Made by a program: the position numbers and the translations under genes. This document shows, one piece after another, positions 8,999-16,934 of a stretch of DNA of 64,000 nt. Numbering within the stretch: the first letter of the stretch is position 1; each line of letters opens with the position of its first letter. The DNA comes from Chloroflexota bacterium (GTDB taxonomy: Bacteria > Chloroflexota > Limnocylindria > Limnocylindrales > CSP1-4), in the NCBI GenBank assembly GCA_021786265.1, contig JAJYNP010000173.1:27128-91127 (forward strand), read 5' to 3'. The notes beneath the pieces are model-generated. The model was given only the letters and a program-made list of their open reading frames with translations. It was not told where the DNA came from and made no database searches.

Positions 8999-11476
8999 TC
9001 AGGATCGTATCCGGGCGCCCAACCGGGCCGCGAGGGCGTCGATGACGTTCCCCACCGCCGCCTCGATCTCGTCGTCGGTCAGGGTTCGGTCCGCCGCCTG
9101 CAGCGTGAGCCGGAACGCCAGGCTCCGCTCGCCCGGCTCCAGCGGGGCACCGCCGTACACGTCGAAGAGCCGGAGGCCGCGCAGCAGCGGGGCCGCGGAC
9201 TCGCGGACGACCTGCTCCACCTCGCCGGCGGACTGCCCCTCCCCGATCACGATCGCGAGATCTCGCTCGACCGCGGGAACCCTCGGGAACGGCACGTACC
9301 GTCGGGAGGGGTGGAGCGCGCCCTGCAGCGCCTCGAGCGAGAGCAGGGCGACCGCCACGTGCGAGGCCCGCGCGCCGATCGACTCGAGGTACCGGGGATG
9401 GGGCTCGAACGCACGGCCCAGCTCGACCGCGCCTCCCCGGGGTCCGGCGACCCGCAGCACCGCCGTGCGCCCGGGATGCTCGTACGGGGCGATCGCCGGC
9501 GGCCGCTCCGCGTGGCGGATCTCGATGCCGAGCCGGCTGCACAGCGACTCGACGACGCCACGAACCTGCCACAGGTCCGCCGGCCGTGGCGGCTGGTTCC
9601 AGGCCGCACCCGCCTGGTCGCCGGCAAGCAGCACGCCCAGCATCGCCCGTTCCCGAGGCTCGCCGAGGACCCGCTCGTGGACGTGCCCCACCTCGAACAG
9701 CGCGACGTCCTCGCGGCGCTGGCGCTGGTTCTCGACGAGCACGCGGACGAGTCCGGGAAGGAGCGACCGGCGGAGCTGCGAGTGCTCGGCGGAGAGGGGA
9801 TTCGTCACCCGGATCGTAGCGGGATCGTCGCCAGGGATCCCGAGCCGTTCGTGATCGGTCGGACCGACCAGCGCGTGCGTCACGACCTCGTCCAGCCCGC
9901 GGCCGGCGAGCGTGTCGCGCACCGCGTCCACCGCGCGGCGCGGATCCGGGCGATACTCCGGCATCGGCGTCTCGGGCAGGCGGCCGGGGATGCGGTCATA
10001 GCCACGGACGCGCGCGATCTCCTCCGCCACGTCGGCCTCGATCTCCAGGTCGCGCCGGTGGGTCGGGACGATCGCGACCAGCGCCTCCCTCGCCGCCGCG
10101 TGGTCGAGCACGATGCCGGGCATGCCGGAGGCGATCGGCACCTCGTCGCCAGCTCGCGCCGCCTCGGTCTCGACCTCCACTCGCGCGAGCAGGTCGCGCA
10201 TCTCGTCGGCCTCGATGGGGGCGCCCAGCAGCCGGACCACCCGCGACGGCCGGAACGGCAGGCGCGCGGGCGCGGGCTCGTCGGGCGCGGTGTCGACGCG
10301 CCCAGGAGCGACACGGCCACCGGACCAGGACGCAACCAGCTGGGCCACGCGGTCGGCCCCGATGCGTGCCAGCCGCGCCTCCTGCCCCTTCTCGAAGCGC
10401 AGGCTCGCCTCGCTGCGCAGCGCGTACCGGTGCGCCGTGCGGCGGATGCTGACCGGGTCGAACACGGCGGACTCGATCACGATCGCCGTGGTCGCGTCGC
10501 TCACCTCGCTCGCGGCGCCGCCCATGACCCCGGCCAGCCCGAGCGGGCCGTGCGGACCGGCGATCAGCAGCGTATCGGGGGACAGCTCGCGCTCGATGTG
10601 ATCGAGCGTCTCCAGCCGTTCGCCGGGACGGGCGAGCCGCACGATGATCCGTCCCCCTCCGATGGCCGCGGCGTCGAAGGTGTGCGTGGGCTTGCCGAGC
10701 TCCAGCATCACGTAGTTCGAGGCGTCCACCACGTTCGACACGGGACGCATGCCGGCCGCGGTCAGGCGCGCCTGGACCAGCAGCGGGGAGGGCCCGATGG
10801 CCAGCCCGTCCACGCACCGCGCGACGAACCGGGGGCACAGCCGCTCGTCCGTGACCTCGACCACGATCCGGTCGCCGGCCGGCTCGCCGCTTTCCGGCAG
10901 GACGATCTCCGGCCACCGGACGCGCGCCCCGGTCGCCGCCGCCACCTCTCGCGCGAGGCCCACCAGCGACAGCGCGTCGCCCCGGTTCGGCTTGACGTCC
11001 ACATCGAGCACGACGTCGCCGTACACGTCGGTCATGGCGGCGCCGACCGGCGCTTCCGGCGGCAGGATCAGGATGCCGTCCGCGTCGGCCGTCAGGCCCA
11101 GCTCGTCGCCCGAGCAGAGCATCCCCTGGCTCTCGCGGCCCACCATCCGCGTGACCTCGATCCTGCGACCGCCAGGCAGCACGGCGCCGGGCACCGCCAC
11201 CGGAACGCGCTGGCCGGCCGCGACGTTCGACGCCCCGGTCAGGATCGTCAGCACCGGCTCGGAGGGCCCGATCCGGACCGTGGTGAGCAGCAGGTGATCC
11301 GACCCCGGGTGCGGCTCCACCGAGAGGAGCTCGCCGACCACGATGCGCTGCCAGTCGTCGCCGCGCCGCTCGATCCCCTGGACCTCCATGCCGAGCAGGG
11401 TCAGCCGGTCCGCGAGCGTCTCCGGCGGCAGGTCGACCTCGACGTATTCCCGGAGCCAGGAGAGCGGCACTCGCAT
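8999..11476 (-). CDS. pheT: Phenylalanine--tRNA ligase beta subunit
   Basis: An 825-residue PheRS beta subunit that forms the alpha2-beta2 enzyme with PheS. It opens with MRVPLSWLREYV. The tRNA-binding domain with HPGSDHL is at about 40-150. The editing B3/4 domain follows, with FDAAAIGGG and the GVMGGAASEV loop. The B5 domain comes next, then the core-like domain with ADVAEEIARVRGYD, and finally the FDX-ACB anticodon domain (about 730-825, FPRVPAVERDLA). The start overlaps the pheS stop (TGATG). A plus-strand frame of 742 codons runs antisense to this gene and is a GC-skew shadow. Confidence 0.96.
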   Translation of the reverse strand: MRVPLSWLREYVEVDLPPETLADRLTLLGMEVQGIERRGDDWQRIVVGELLSVEPHPGSDHLLLTTVRIGPSEPVLTILTGASNVAAGQRVPVAVPGAVLPGGRRIEVTRMVGRESQGMLCSGDELGLTADADGILILPPEAPVGAAMTDVYGDVVLDVDVKPNRGDALSLVGLAREVAAATGARVRWPEIVLPESGEPAGDRIVVEVTDERLCPRFVARCVDGLAIGPSPLLVQARLTAAGMRPVSNVVDASNYVMLELGKPTHTFDAAAIGGGRIIVRLARPGERLETLDHIERELSPDTLLIAGPHGPLGLAGVMGGAASEVSDATTAIVIESAVFDPVSIRRTAHRYALRSEASLRFEKGQEARLARIGADRVAQLVASWSGGRVAPGRVDTAPDEPAPARLPFRPSRVVRLLGAPIEADEMRDLLARVEVETEAARAGDEVPIASGMPGIVLDHAAAREALVAIVPTHRRDLEIEADVAEEIARVRGYDRIPGRLPETPMPEYRPDPRRAVDAVRDTLAGRGLDEVVTHALVGPTDHERLGIPGDDPATIRVTNPLSAEHSQLRRSLLPGLVRVLVENQRQRREDVALFEVGHVHERVLGEPRERAMLGVLLAGDQAGAAWNQPPRPADLWQVRGVVESLCSRLGIEIRHAERPPAIAPYEHPGRTAVLRVAGPRGGAVELGRAFEPHPRYLESIGARASHVAVALLSLEALQGALHPSRRYVPFPRVPAVERDLAIVIGEGQSAGEVEQVVRESAAPLLRGLRLFDVYGGAPLEPGERSLAFRLTLQAADRTLTDDEIEAAVGNVIDALAARLGARIRS

Positions 11477-12513
11477 CAGAACTGCTCCAGGAAGCGCAGG
11501 TCGTTCTCGAGGAACATGCGGATGTCGTCGATGCCGTAGCGGAGGATCGCGATCCGGTCGGTGCCCAACCCGAACGCGAACCCCTGGTACCGCTCGGGGT
11601 CAAGCCCGCCGTTGCGGAGCACCACCGGGTGGACCATGCCGGCGCCGAGGATCGTCATCCAGCCGGTACGCTTGCAGGATGGGCAACCCGCCCCGTCGCA
11701 GACCACGCACTGCACGTCGAAGGCGACGGACGGCTCGGTGAACGGGTAATAGCCGGGGCGAAACCGGGTCGGGCGCCCACCACCGAACATGGCATGGGCG
11801 AACGCGTCGAGCAGGCCGCGCAGGTCGGCCATGGTAGTCCCCTCGTCGACCATGAGTCCCTCGACCTGGAAGAACTCGAATCCGTGGCTCGCGTCCACCG
11901 CCTCGTACCGGAAGCATCGGCCGGGCAGCAGCGCCCGGATCGGGGGCGCCGCCTGCTGCATGACGTGGATCTGCCCGGGCGAGGTGTGGGTGCGCAGCAG
12001 GTAACCCGGCACGTCGGTGTAGAGCGTGTCCCACAGGTCGCGCGCAGGGTGGTCGGGCGGGATGTTGAGCGCCTGGAAGTTGCGCACGTCCGTCTCGACC
12101 TCGGGCCCCTCGTAGACCACGAACCCGAACTGACCGAAGATGCGGGCGATCTCCCGGTTGGTCTCGATCAGCGGGTGCAGGGACCCCCGGCGGACCGGGC
12201 GACCGGGCAGCGTGACGTCCACGGCCTCGCGGGTCAGGCGGGCGTCCAGGGCGGATGCCTCGAGCTCGGATCGCCGCGCGTCCAGCGCCGCCTCGAGCGC
12301 CTCGCGCACCCGGTTGCCGATCGCGCCCACGCGGGGCCGGTCGTCCGCCGGCAGCGCCCCGATGCCACCCAGCAGCGTCTTCAGTTCGCCCTTGCGACCG
12401 AGATAGGCGACCTGCACGGTCTCCAGCTCATCGGGGTCGGTGGCGCCGGCGACCGCGGCGAGGCCCGCCTCCCGGAGGGCGGAGAGGCGCGCGGAGATCG
12501 TCTCCAGGTCCAC
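11476..12513 (-). CDS. pheS: Phenylalanine--tRNA ligase alpha subunit
   Basis: A 345-residue catalytic subunit of PheRS. It has the N-terminal coiled-coil, motif 1 (HPLIETNREIARIFGQFGF), GPEVETDVRNFQALNIPPDHPAR, motif 2 (GRCFRYEAVDASHGFEFFQVEG) and motif 3 with AFGLGTDRIAILRYGIDDIR. A CVVCDGAGCPSC cysteine cluster sits between motifs 2 and 3. The GTG at 12513 is chosen because GGGGAG lies about 8 bases upstream and the protein then begins at the usual place; the frame is open further upstream only as antisense of L20. It follows rplT by 26 bp in one operon. Confidence 0.95.
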   Translation of the reverse strand: MDLETISARLSALREAGLAAVAGATDPDELETVQVAYLGRKGELKTLLGGIGALPADDRPRVGAIGNRVREALEAALDARRSELEASALDARLTREAVDVTLPGRPVRRGSLHPLIETNREIARIFGQFGFVVYEGPEVETDVRNFQALNIPPDHPARDLWDTLYTDVPGYLLRTHTSPGQIHVMQQAAPPIRALLPGRCFRYEAVDASHGFEFFQVEGLMVDEGTTMADLRGLLDAFAHAMFGGGRPTRFRPGYYPFTEPSVAFDVQCVVCDGAGCPSCKRTGWMTILGAGMVHPVVLRNGGLDPERYQGFAFGLGTDRIAILRYGIDDIRMFLENDLRFLEQF

Positions 12514-12539
12514 GATATGGGCGCTCCCCGGCCGCGATA

Positions 12540-12890
12540 TCAGCGGGCGCGCGCGACCTCGGCGATTCGGGCGAAGGTCGCCGCGTCGCGCACCGCGATG
12601 TCCGCCAGCACCTTGCGGTCCAGGGCGACGCCGGCGGTCTTGAGGCCGTTGACGAGCCGGCCGTAGGTGAGGCCGTTCTGGCGCGCGGCCGCGTTGAGCC
12701 GGACGATCCACAGGGCCCGCATCTGGCGCTTCCGCTGCTTGCGCCCGACATAGGCGTACGCCATCGCGTGGAGGAGCGCCTCGCGGGCGGGCTTGATCAG
12801 GCGCGAGCGGGTGCCGCGACGACCTTCGGCGGCGTCGAGGAGTCGCTTGTGTCGCTGGTGGGCGGTGACGCCGCGCTTCACGCGTGCCAT
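12540..12890 (-). CDS. rplT: Large ribosomal subunit protein bL20
   Basis: A 116-residue basic ribosomal protein that binds 23S rRNA early in 50S assembly. MARVKRGVTAHQRHKR, the RLIKPAREALLHAMAYAYVGRKQRKR stretch (seen in parts) and RLNAAARQNGLTYGRL are diagnostic. It lies 12 bp after rpmI and before pheS, the standard infC-rpmI-rplT order. In other bacteria L20 represses its own operon by binding mRNA; I did not find a clear L20 mimic here. Confidence 0.97.
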   Translation of the reverse strand: MARVKRGVTAHQRHKRLLDAAEGRRGTRSRLIKPAREALLHAMAYAYVGRKQRKRQMRALWIVRLNAAARQNGLTYGRLVNGLKTAGVALDRKVLADIAVRDAATFARIAEVARAR

Positions 12891-12902
12891 GGGGTCGGGC
12901 TC

Positions 12903-13100
12903 CTACAGGTACGGGAGCAGGCGGCGGACGTGGCTGGCATCCTGGCCGCCCACGATCGCCTTGCCTGCGTAGCGCCGGGTCCGGCGCGATGACTTGATCT
13001 CGAGATGGTGACCTCGCCACGCCTTCACCCGGATGACCTTGCCGTTGCCGGTCACCCCGAAGCGCTTCTGGGTCGCCTTGTGGCTCTTCAACTTGGGCAC
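12903..13100 (-). CDS. rpmI: Large ribosomal subunit protein bL35
   Basis: A 65-residue basic protein starting MPKLKSHKATQKRF, the conserved L35 N-terminus, with the RRLLPYL ending. It is a component of the 50S subunit. It follows infC by 4 bp and precedes rplT by 12 bp, as in most bacteria. Confidence 0.97.
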   Translation of the reverse strand: MPKLKSHKATQKRFGVTGNGKVIRVKAWRGHHLEIKSSRRTRRYAGKAIVGGQDASHVRRLLPYL

Positions 13101-13104
13101 GTGT

Positions 13105-13944
13105 CTATTCTCCTGCCGAACCGGACCGCGTCCCCCCGGCGGGGCTGCCCGTCCCGGTCGGCCTCGACGCCGAGGCGCGGCTGGACGACGCGCGTGTCGT
13201 GCTGCTACGTGTGGTCGCGATGTTGGTCTCGGTGGCCATCGACGCGAGGACCGTGTCGGTGACCGACCTGCTGTCGCCAGCCGGTGCCACGGTGGCCGGT
13301 GTCTCGGCCGTCGATGGCGCCCCCGTATCCCCGACCGCTACGCCGGATGGCGCCGGCTCGGGTGCCGGGCCCGCCTGGCCGGGCGCCGGCGCGGCCGGCC
13401 TGCCCTCCGGGGTCGCCCCCGGCTGAGGCTTGGGCTTGTGGGTCGATGCGATCACGATCGACATCGACTTGCCTTCCAGCAACGGCTGCCGCTCGACCGC
13501 GCCGTGCTCCTTGACCTGCTCGGCGAACTTCGTCAACAGGTCTCGTCCCAGGTTCGCGTGCGTGAGCTCGCGGCCCCGGAACTGGCAGGCGACCTTCACC
13601 CGGTCGCCGTCCTCCAGGAACTGGATGGCGCGGCGGACCTTGGTGTCGAAGTCCCCCTGGCCGATCTTGGGCTTGAGGCGGATCTCCTTGAAGTCGACCG
13701 ACCGCTGGTGCCGGCGGGCCTCCTTCTCTTTCTTGGCGGCCTCGTACTTGTACTGGCCGTAGTCGAGAAGGCGGGCCACCGGCGGGACGGCCATGGGGGC
13801 GACCTCGACGAGGTCGTATCCCCGTTCCTGCGCGAGCCGGAGCGCCTCCAGGGTGGGCAGAACACCCAGCTGGGCACCTTCCTCGTCCACGACCCGTACG
13901 GCGGGTACGCGGATCATCTGGTTGACGCGCAGGTCTCGGCTCAG
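13105..13944 (-). CDS. infC: Translation initiation factor IF-3, CTG start, long C-terminal tail
   Basis: IF-3 controls start-codon choice and keeps the 30S subunit free. The N domain has VRVVDEEGAQLGV and GYDLVEVAP; the C domain has DFKEIRLKPKIGQGDFDTK and MSIVIASTHKPKP. IF-3 genes rarely start with ATG. Here the frame closes at a TAG (13948-13950), and the first ATG (13917) would cut off the conserved SRDLRVNQ. A CTG at 13942-13944 gives the normal N-terminus and has GAGGGG seven bases upstream (13952-13957), so I place the start there. The protein is 279 residues against about 175 in the family; the last 100 or so are a Pro/Ala/Ser/Thr-rich, probably disordered tail. Confidence 0.92.
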   Translation of the reverse strand: MSRDLRVNQMIRVPAVRVVDEEGAQLGVLPTLEALRLAQERGYDLVEVAPMAVPPVARLLDYGQYKYEAAKKEKEARRHQRSVDFKEIRLKPKIGQGDFDTKVRRAIQFLEDGDRVKVACQFRGRELTHANLGRDLLTKFAEQVKEHGAVERQPLLEGKSMSIVIASTHKPKPQPGATPEGRPAAPAPGQAGPAPEPAPSGVAVGDTGAPSTAETPATVAPAGDSRSVTDTVLASMATETNIATTRSSTTRASSSRASASRPTGTGSPAGGTRSGSAGE

Positions 13945-14033
13945 GCTCTATCCCCTCGGCTGATGCTGGTACGAATGAACGGCGGCCGACGCGACGGGCG
14001 CCAAAGCGCCCGACCGACCCGGTCGCCCGCCGG

Positions 14034-14063
14034 ACTATAGCACGGACGATTCACGATCGGCAA
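14034..14063 (-). promoter_or_regulatory. Probable sigma-70-type promoter of the infC-rpmI-rplT-pheST operon
   Basis: On the minus strand TTGCCG (14058-14063) and TATAGT (14034-14039) are separated by 18 bases, in a locally less GC-rich stretch upstream of infC. A transcript would start near 14027 and have a leader of about 80 bases. The leader contains a perfect 7-bp hairpin (13995-14012, CGGGCGC arms, 4-base loop) with no T-run after it, so it looks like a leader structure more than a terminator. The rest of the 225 bp between thrS and infC shows nothing else I can name. Confidence 0.5.
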
Positions 14064-14169
14064 ACGGGGAAGAGGGAGGGGTCCTGCCCGGGGGTCGGTC
14101 GCCTTTCCGCTCCGCCCGGACGGCGCGATCCACCGGCCACCCCTCTCCCCGTTGCGCGACCGGAGGGGG

Positions 14170-16059
14170 CTACGGGCGGCGGGCGGCGGACTCCTCGACC
14201 AGCCGATCGGCCAGCGTCTCCCACCCGACGGGCGGTTGCTGCTCGCCGGCGCGGGTCCGCACGGCCACGCTCCGGGCCTCGACCTCGCGGTCGCCGAGCA
14301 CGAGCATGTAGGGGACCTTCTGCTCCTGCGCGAGCCGGATCTTGTTCTGCATCCGGCTGTCGGACTCGTCGACCTCGACCCGGATCCCCCGGCCGCGCAG
14401 GAGCGCCGCCAGCTCGCCCGCGGCCTCGTTGTGGCGCGATGCGATGGGCACCACCACGGCCTGCACCGGCGCACACCAGAAGGGAAAGGCGCCGGCGAAG
14501 TGCTCGGTAAGGATACCGATGAACCGCTCGAGCGACCCGTAGATGGCGCGGTGGATGGCCATCGGGCGCCGGGCCTCGCCGTGCTCGTCGATGTACGTCA
14601 GGTCGAACCGCTCCGGCAGCATGACCAGGTCCACCTGGATGGTGGCCATCTGCCACTCGCGCCCGAGGGCGTCGTCGATGTAGATGTCGATCTTCGGTGC
14701 GTAGAAGGTGCCGTCCTTCGGTTTGACCGTGTATGGGGCGCCCGTCCGCTCCAGGGTCCCGTGGATGATCTCCTCCGCCCGTTCCCAGAGCGCCGGATCG
14801 CCGAGCGCCCCGTCGGGTCTGGTCGCGAACGTGAACCGCGGCGCCAGGCCGAACCACGAGTACGACTCGGCAACCTCGCCGAGCAGCGCCTGTAGCTCGT
14901 CACCGAGCTGATCCGGGCGGACGTACAGGTGGGCGTCATCCTGCACGAAGTGACGCACGCGCGTCAGCCCGTGGAGCACGCCAGACCGCTCGTTGCGGTG
15001 GAGCCTCCCGTACTCGGAGAAGCGGAGCGGCAGGTCCCGGTACGACCGGACCCGGCTGCGGTAGATGATCGTGCTCTCCGGGCAGTTCATGGGCTTCAGG
15101 CTGTAGTCCTGGCCCTCGATCAGCAGCCGGAACATGTTCTCCGCGTAGTGGTCCCAATGGCCGGACTGCTCCCAGAGTCTTTTCGACACCAGCACCGGCG
15201 TCGCGATCTCCTGGTAGCCGCGGCGCTCCTGGAGTTCGCGCATCGCCGCCTCGAGCGTCCTCCACAGGCGCTGGCCTTTGGGATGCCAGAAGGCCGAACC
15301 CGGGCTGACGTCGTGGAAGCTGAACAGGTCGAGCTGGACGCCCAGCCGCCGGTGGTCGCGGCGCTTCGCCTCCTCGCGCCGCCACAGGAACTGGTCCAGC
15401 TCCTCCTGGGTGCCCCACACGGTGCCGTAGACGCGCTGGAGCATGGGGCGCTTCTCGTCGCCGCGCCAGTAGGCGCCCGCCACCGCGAGCAGCTTGAACG
15501 GCCCGATCAGGCCGGTCGACGCGACGTGCGGCCCGCGGCACAGGTCGATGAACTCCCCGTGCTGGTAGGTGGACACCACGGGCTCCGGCTCGCCCGCCGC
15601 CGCGGCGGCCGCGCGGAGGTCGTCGAGGATCTCCACCTTGAAGGGCTGCCCGTGCTCCACGAAGAAGGCACGGCCGCGGTCGGGGTCGAGCTCGGAGCGG
15701 ACGAACGGGTGGTCGGCCGCGACGGACGTCCGCATCCGCTCCTCGATCGCGGCGAGGTCGTCTGGCGTGAGGGCACGGGGCAGCTCGAAGTCGTAGTAGA
15801 AACCGTCCCGGATGGCGGGTCCGATGCCGAGCTTCGCGTCCGGGAACAGCTGGAGGACGGCCTCCGCCATCACGTGCGCGGCTGAGTGGCGCATCGGGTC
15901 GAGCGGGTCACCGGCATGCGCGTCGAGGAGCTCCTCGGCCGAGCCGCGCGTCGGGGCCTCCAGGGAAAGGTCCTCGGGCTCGCCGATCGAGTCCGGGGCC
16001 GGACCGGCGGTAGGGGCCGGCGCGTGTCCGGCCGCCGTCGCCGCGTGGTGCTCGCTCAT
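14170..16059 (-). CDS. thrS: Threonine--tRNA ligase lacking the TGS domain
   Basis: A 629-residue class II synthetase that charges tRNA-Thr. After about 50 low-complexity residues comes the editing (SAD) domain, with HSAAHVMAEAV and a Cys in FIDLCRGPHV. The catalytic core has the zinc ligand Cys in MNCPEST, motif 2 with GLTRVRHFVQDDAH, and motif 3 with MAIHRAIYGSLERF. The HGTP anticodon domain is at about 515-625. The N-terminal TGS domain of the E. coli enzyme is missing; the Ala/Pro-rich start replaces it. A T-box leader precedes the gene. The ATG at 16059 is preceded by GGAGGCGCTAG. Confidence 0.95.
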   Translation of the reverse strand: MSEHHAATAAGHAPAPTAGPAPDSIGEPEDLSLEAPTRGSAEELLDAHAGDPLDPMRHSAAHVMAEAVLQLFPDAKLGIGPAIRDGFYYDFELPRALTPDDLAAIEERMRTSVAADHPFVRSELDPDRGRAFFVEHGQPFKVEILDDLRAAAAAAGEPEPVVSTYQHGEFIDLCRGPHVASTGLIGPFKLLAVAGAYWRGDEKRPMLQRVYGTVWGTQEELDQFLWRREEAKRRDHRRLGVQLDLFSFHDVSPGSAFWHPKGQRLWRTLEAAMRELQERRGYQEIATPVLVSKRLWEQSGHWDHYAENMFRLLIEGQDYSLKPMNCPESTIIYRSRVRSYRDLPLRFSEYGRLHRNERSGVLHGLTRVRHFVQDDAHLYVRPDQLGDELQALLGEVAESYSWFGLAPRFTFATRPDGALGDPALWERAEEIIHGTLERTGAPYTVKPKDGTFYAPKIDIYIDDALGREWQMATIQVDLVMLPERFDLTYIDEHGEARRPMAIHRAIYGSLERFIGILTEHFAGAFPFWCAPVQAVVVPIASRHNEAAGELAALLRGRGIRVEVDESDSRMQNKIRLAQEQKVPYMLVLGDREVEARSVAVRTRAGEQQPPVGWETLADRLVEESAARRP

Positions 16060-16074
16060 CTAGCGCCTCCAGTG

Positions 16075-16318
16075 AAACGAAACGACCCCTCGTCCTTCGA
16101 CAGGACGAGAGGCCGTGCCTCCCGCGGTTCCACCCGCCTTCGCGTGGCGGTCCGCGCCGCTCGCGCTCTCTGGTGGCCGCGCTAACGGGCGGCGCCCGGA
16201 CCGGTTCGCCGGTCGCTCGCGGGTGGTGCGTCGCGGGTGGGGTCGCGTCCGGGTTCGCAGCCACCGGCCCGGGCTCTCTGGGGCTCCCTGCCCGCACGCG
16301 CGTCCCGTTCGACGCGTT
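16075..16318 (-). promoter_or_regulatory. T-box riboswitch leader of thrS
   Basis: On the minus strand the leader carries GGGTGGAACCGCGG (16122-16135), the T-box sequence whose TGGA bulge pairs with the tRNA acceptor end. It is followed by a strong terminator hairpin (arms 16102-16112 and 16086-16096, 11 bp with one G-T pair, 5-base loop) and a T-rich run TCGTTTCGTTT. Upstream, 16249-16281 has the AGAGAG and GCGAACCCGG elements expected of the Stem I distal loops. The family senses uncharged cognate tRNA and allows read-through into the synthetase gene. I could not fix the specifier codon by eye; ACC is expected for threonine. Confidence 0.78.
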
Positions 16319-16325
16319 CAGGTTC

Positions 16326-16402
16326 TGGTGGGCGGTACAGGAATCGAACCTGTGACCTCGTGCATGTCAAGCACGCGCTCTAACCGACTGAGCCAACCGC
16401 CC
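16326..16402 (-). tRNA. tRNA-Val (anticodon GAC)
   Basis: A full cloverleaf on the minus strand. The acceptor stem GGGCGG at 16402-16397 pairs with CCGCCC ending at 16330. The D arm has GGCTCAGTCGGTTAGAGC. The anticodon stem CGTGC/GCACG has loop TTGACAT, so the anticodon is GAC. The T arm has GGTTCGATTCC. The discriminator is A and CCA is encoded (16326-16328). It lies just upstream of the thrS T-box leader on the same strand. Confidence 0.95.
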
Positions 16403-16434
16403 CTGTCAGGCGGGCATCTTACTACGCGGGACGC

Positions 16435-16464
16435 CACATGGGCGGGCGCCCGCACGCCCATGTG
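16435..16464. promoter_or_regulatory. Perfect 10-bp inverted repeat upstream of tRNA-Val
   Basis: CACATGGGCG (16435-16444) and CGCCCATGTG (16455-16464) are perfect inverted copies around a 10-base GC-rich spacer. The repeat lies 33 bp before the 5' end of tRNA-Val and would overlap the -35 region of a promoter whose -10 is TAAGAT on the minus strand. It could be an operator or a hairpin ending an upstream transcript; no T-run follows on either strand. The remaining bases to 16636 show no gene. Confidence 0.4.
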
Positions 16465-16636
16465 AACGGCCGCCGGGAGCCCCAGGCGGGTGAGCTTCCG
16501 CGCGTACGACTCGCGCGCCCTGCAGGGGGCCCGGACCCCGAGACCCGCGTGGACTCAGCCCGACCTGGCGCGTTTCGTGACCTCCTGCCCTTCCCCGGGA
16601 CGGCCCGCCGGAGAATCCTGCAACGGGAGGCACCGC

Positions 16637-16900
16637 ATGCACGCGAAGATCGGAGACCGGATCATCGTCGAGACGGAGCGAGTCGGCATGCCGGACCGGG
16701 ATGGAGAGATCCTGGAGGTGATCGAGTCGCCAGCCGGGACCCACTACCGGGTGCGCTGGGACGACGGCCGGGAGAGCACGTTCTGGCCGGCGGCGGGCAG
16801 CGCCAGGATCGTGCCGGCGGACACCGCGGCGCAGCCCGAGACGGGGGCCCCGCAGGCGGACCCGGTCGGGACGGCGACACCGCCTGGATCGGCGCGCTGA
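16637..16900 (+). CDS. DUF1918 domain protein
   Basis: An 87-residue protein. The first 58 or so match the DUF1918 pattern: MHAKIGDRIIVETERVGMPD, GEILEV and YRVRWDDGRESTFWP. The fold is a small beta-barrel of unknown function that is common in actinobacteria and Chloroflexota. A hydrophilic tail follows. GGGAGG (16625-16630) lies six bases before the ATG, which decides the start over longer frames. It stands alone, between tRNA-Val and a small envelope gene. Confidence 0.82.
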   Translation: MHAKIGDRIIVETERVGMPDRDGEILEVIESPAGTHYRVRWDDGRESTFWPAAGSARIVPADTAAQPETGAPQADPVGTATPPGSAR

Positions 16901-16934
16901 GGGCACGGATCGGCGCCGCGCTAGGATCCACCAG

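Noticed and set aside
9311..11539. Plus-strand open frame of 742 codons over pheT
   Set aside because: It is antisense to a fully recognisable PheT. Its composition is the Arg/Gly/Pro/His-rich type expected from the reverse frame of a GC-rich gene, with no family motif.
13951..14169. Intrinsic terminator of thrS
   Set aside because: The hairpin at 13995-14012 is close to infC, has no T-run and lies downstream of the infC promoter, so it belongs to the infC leader.
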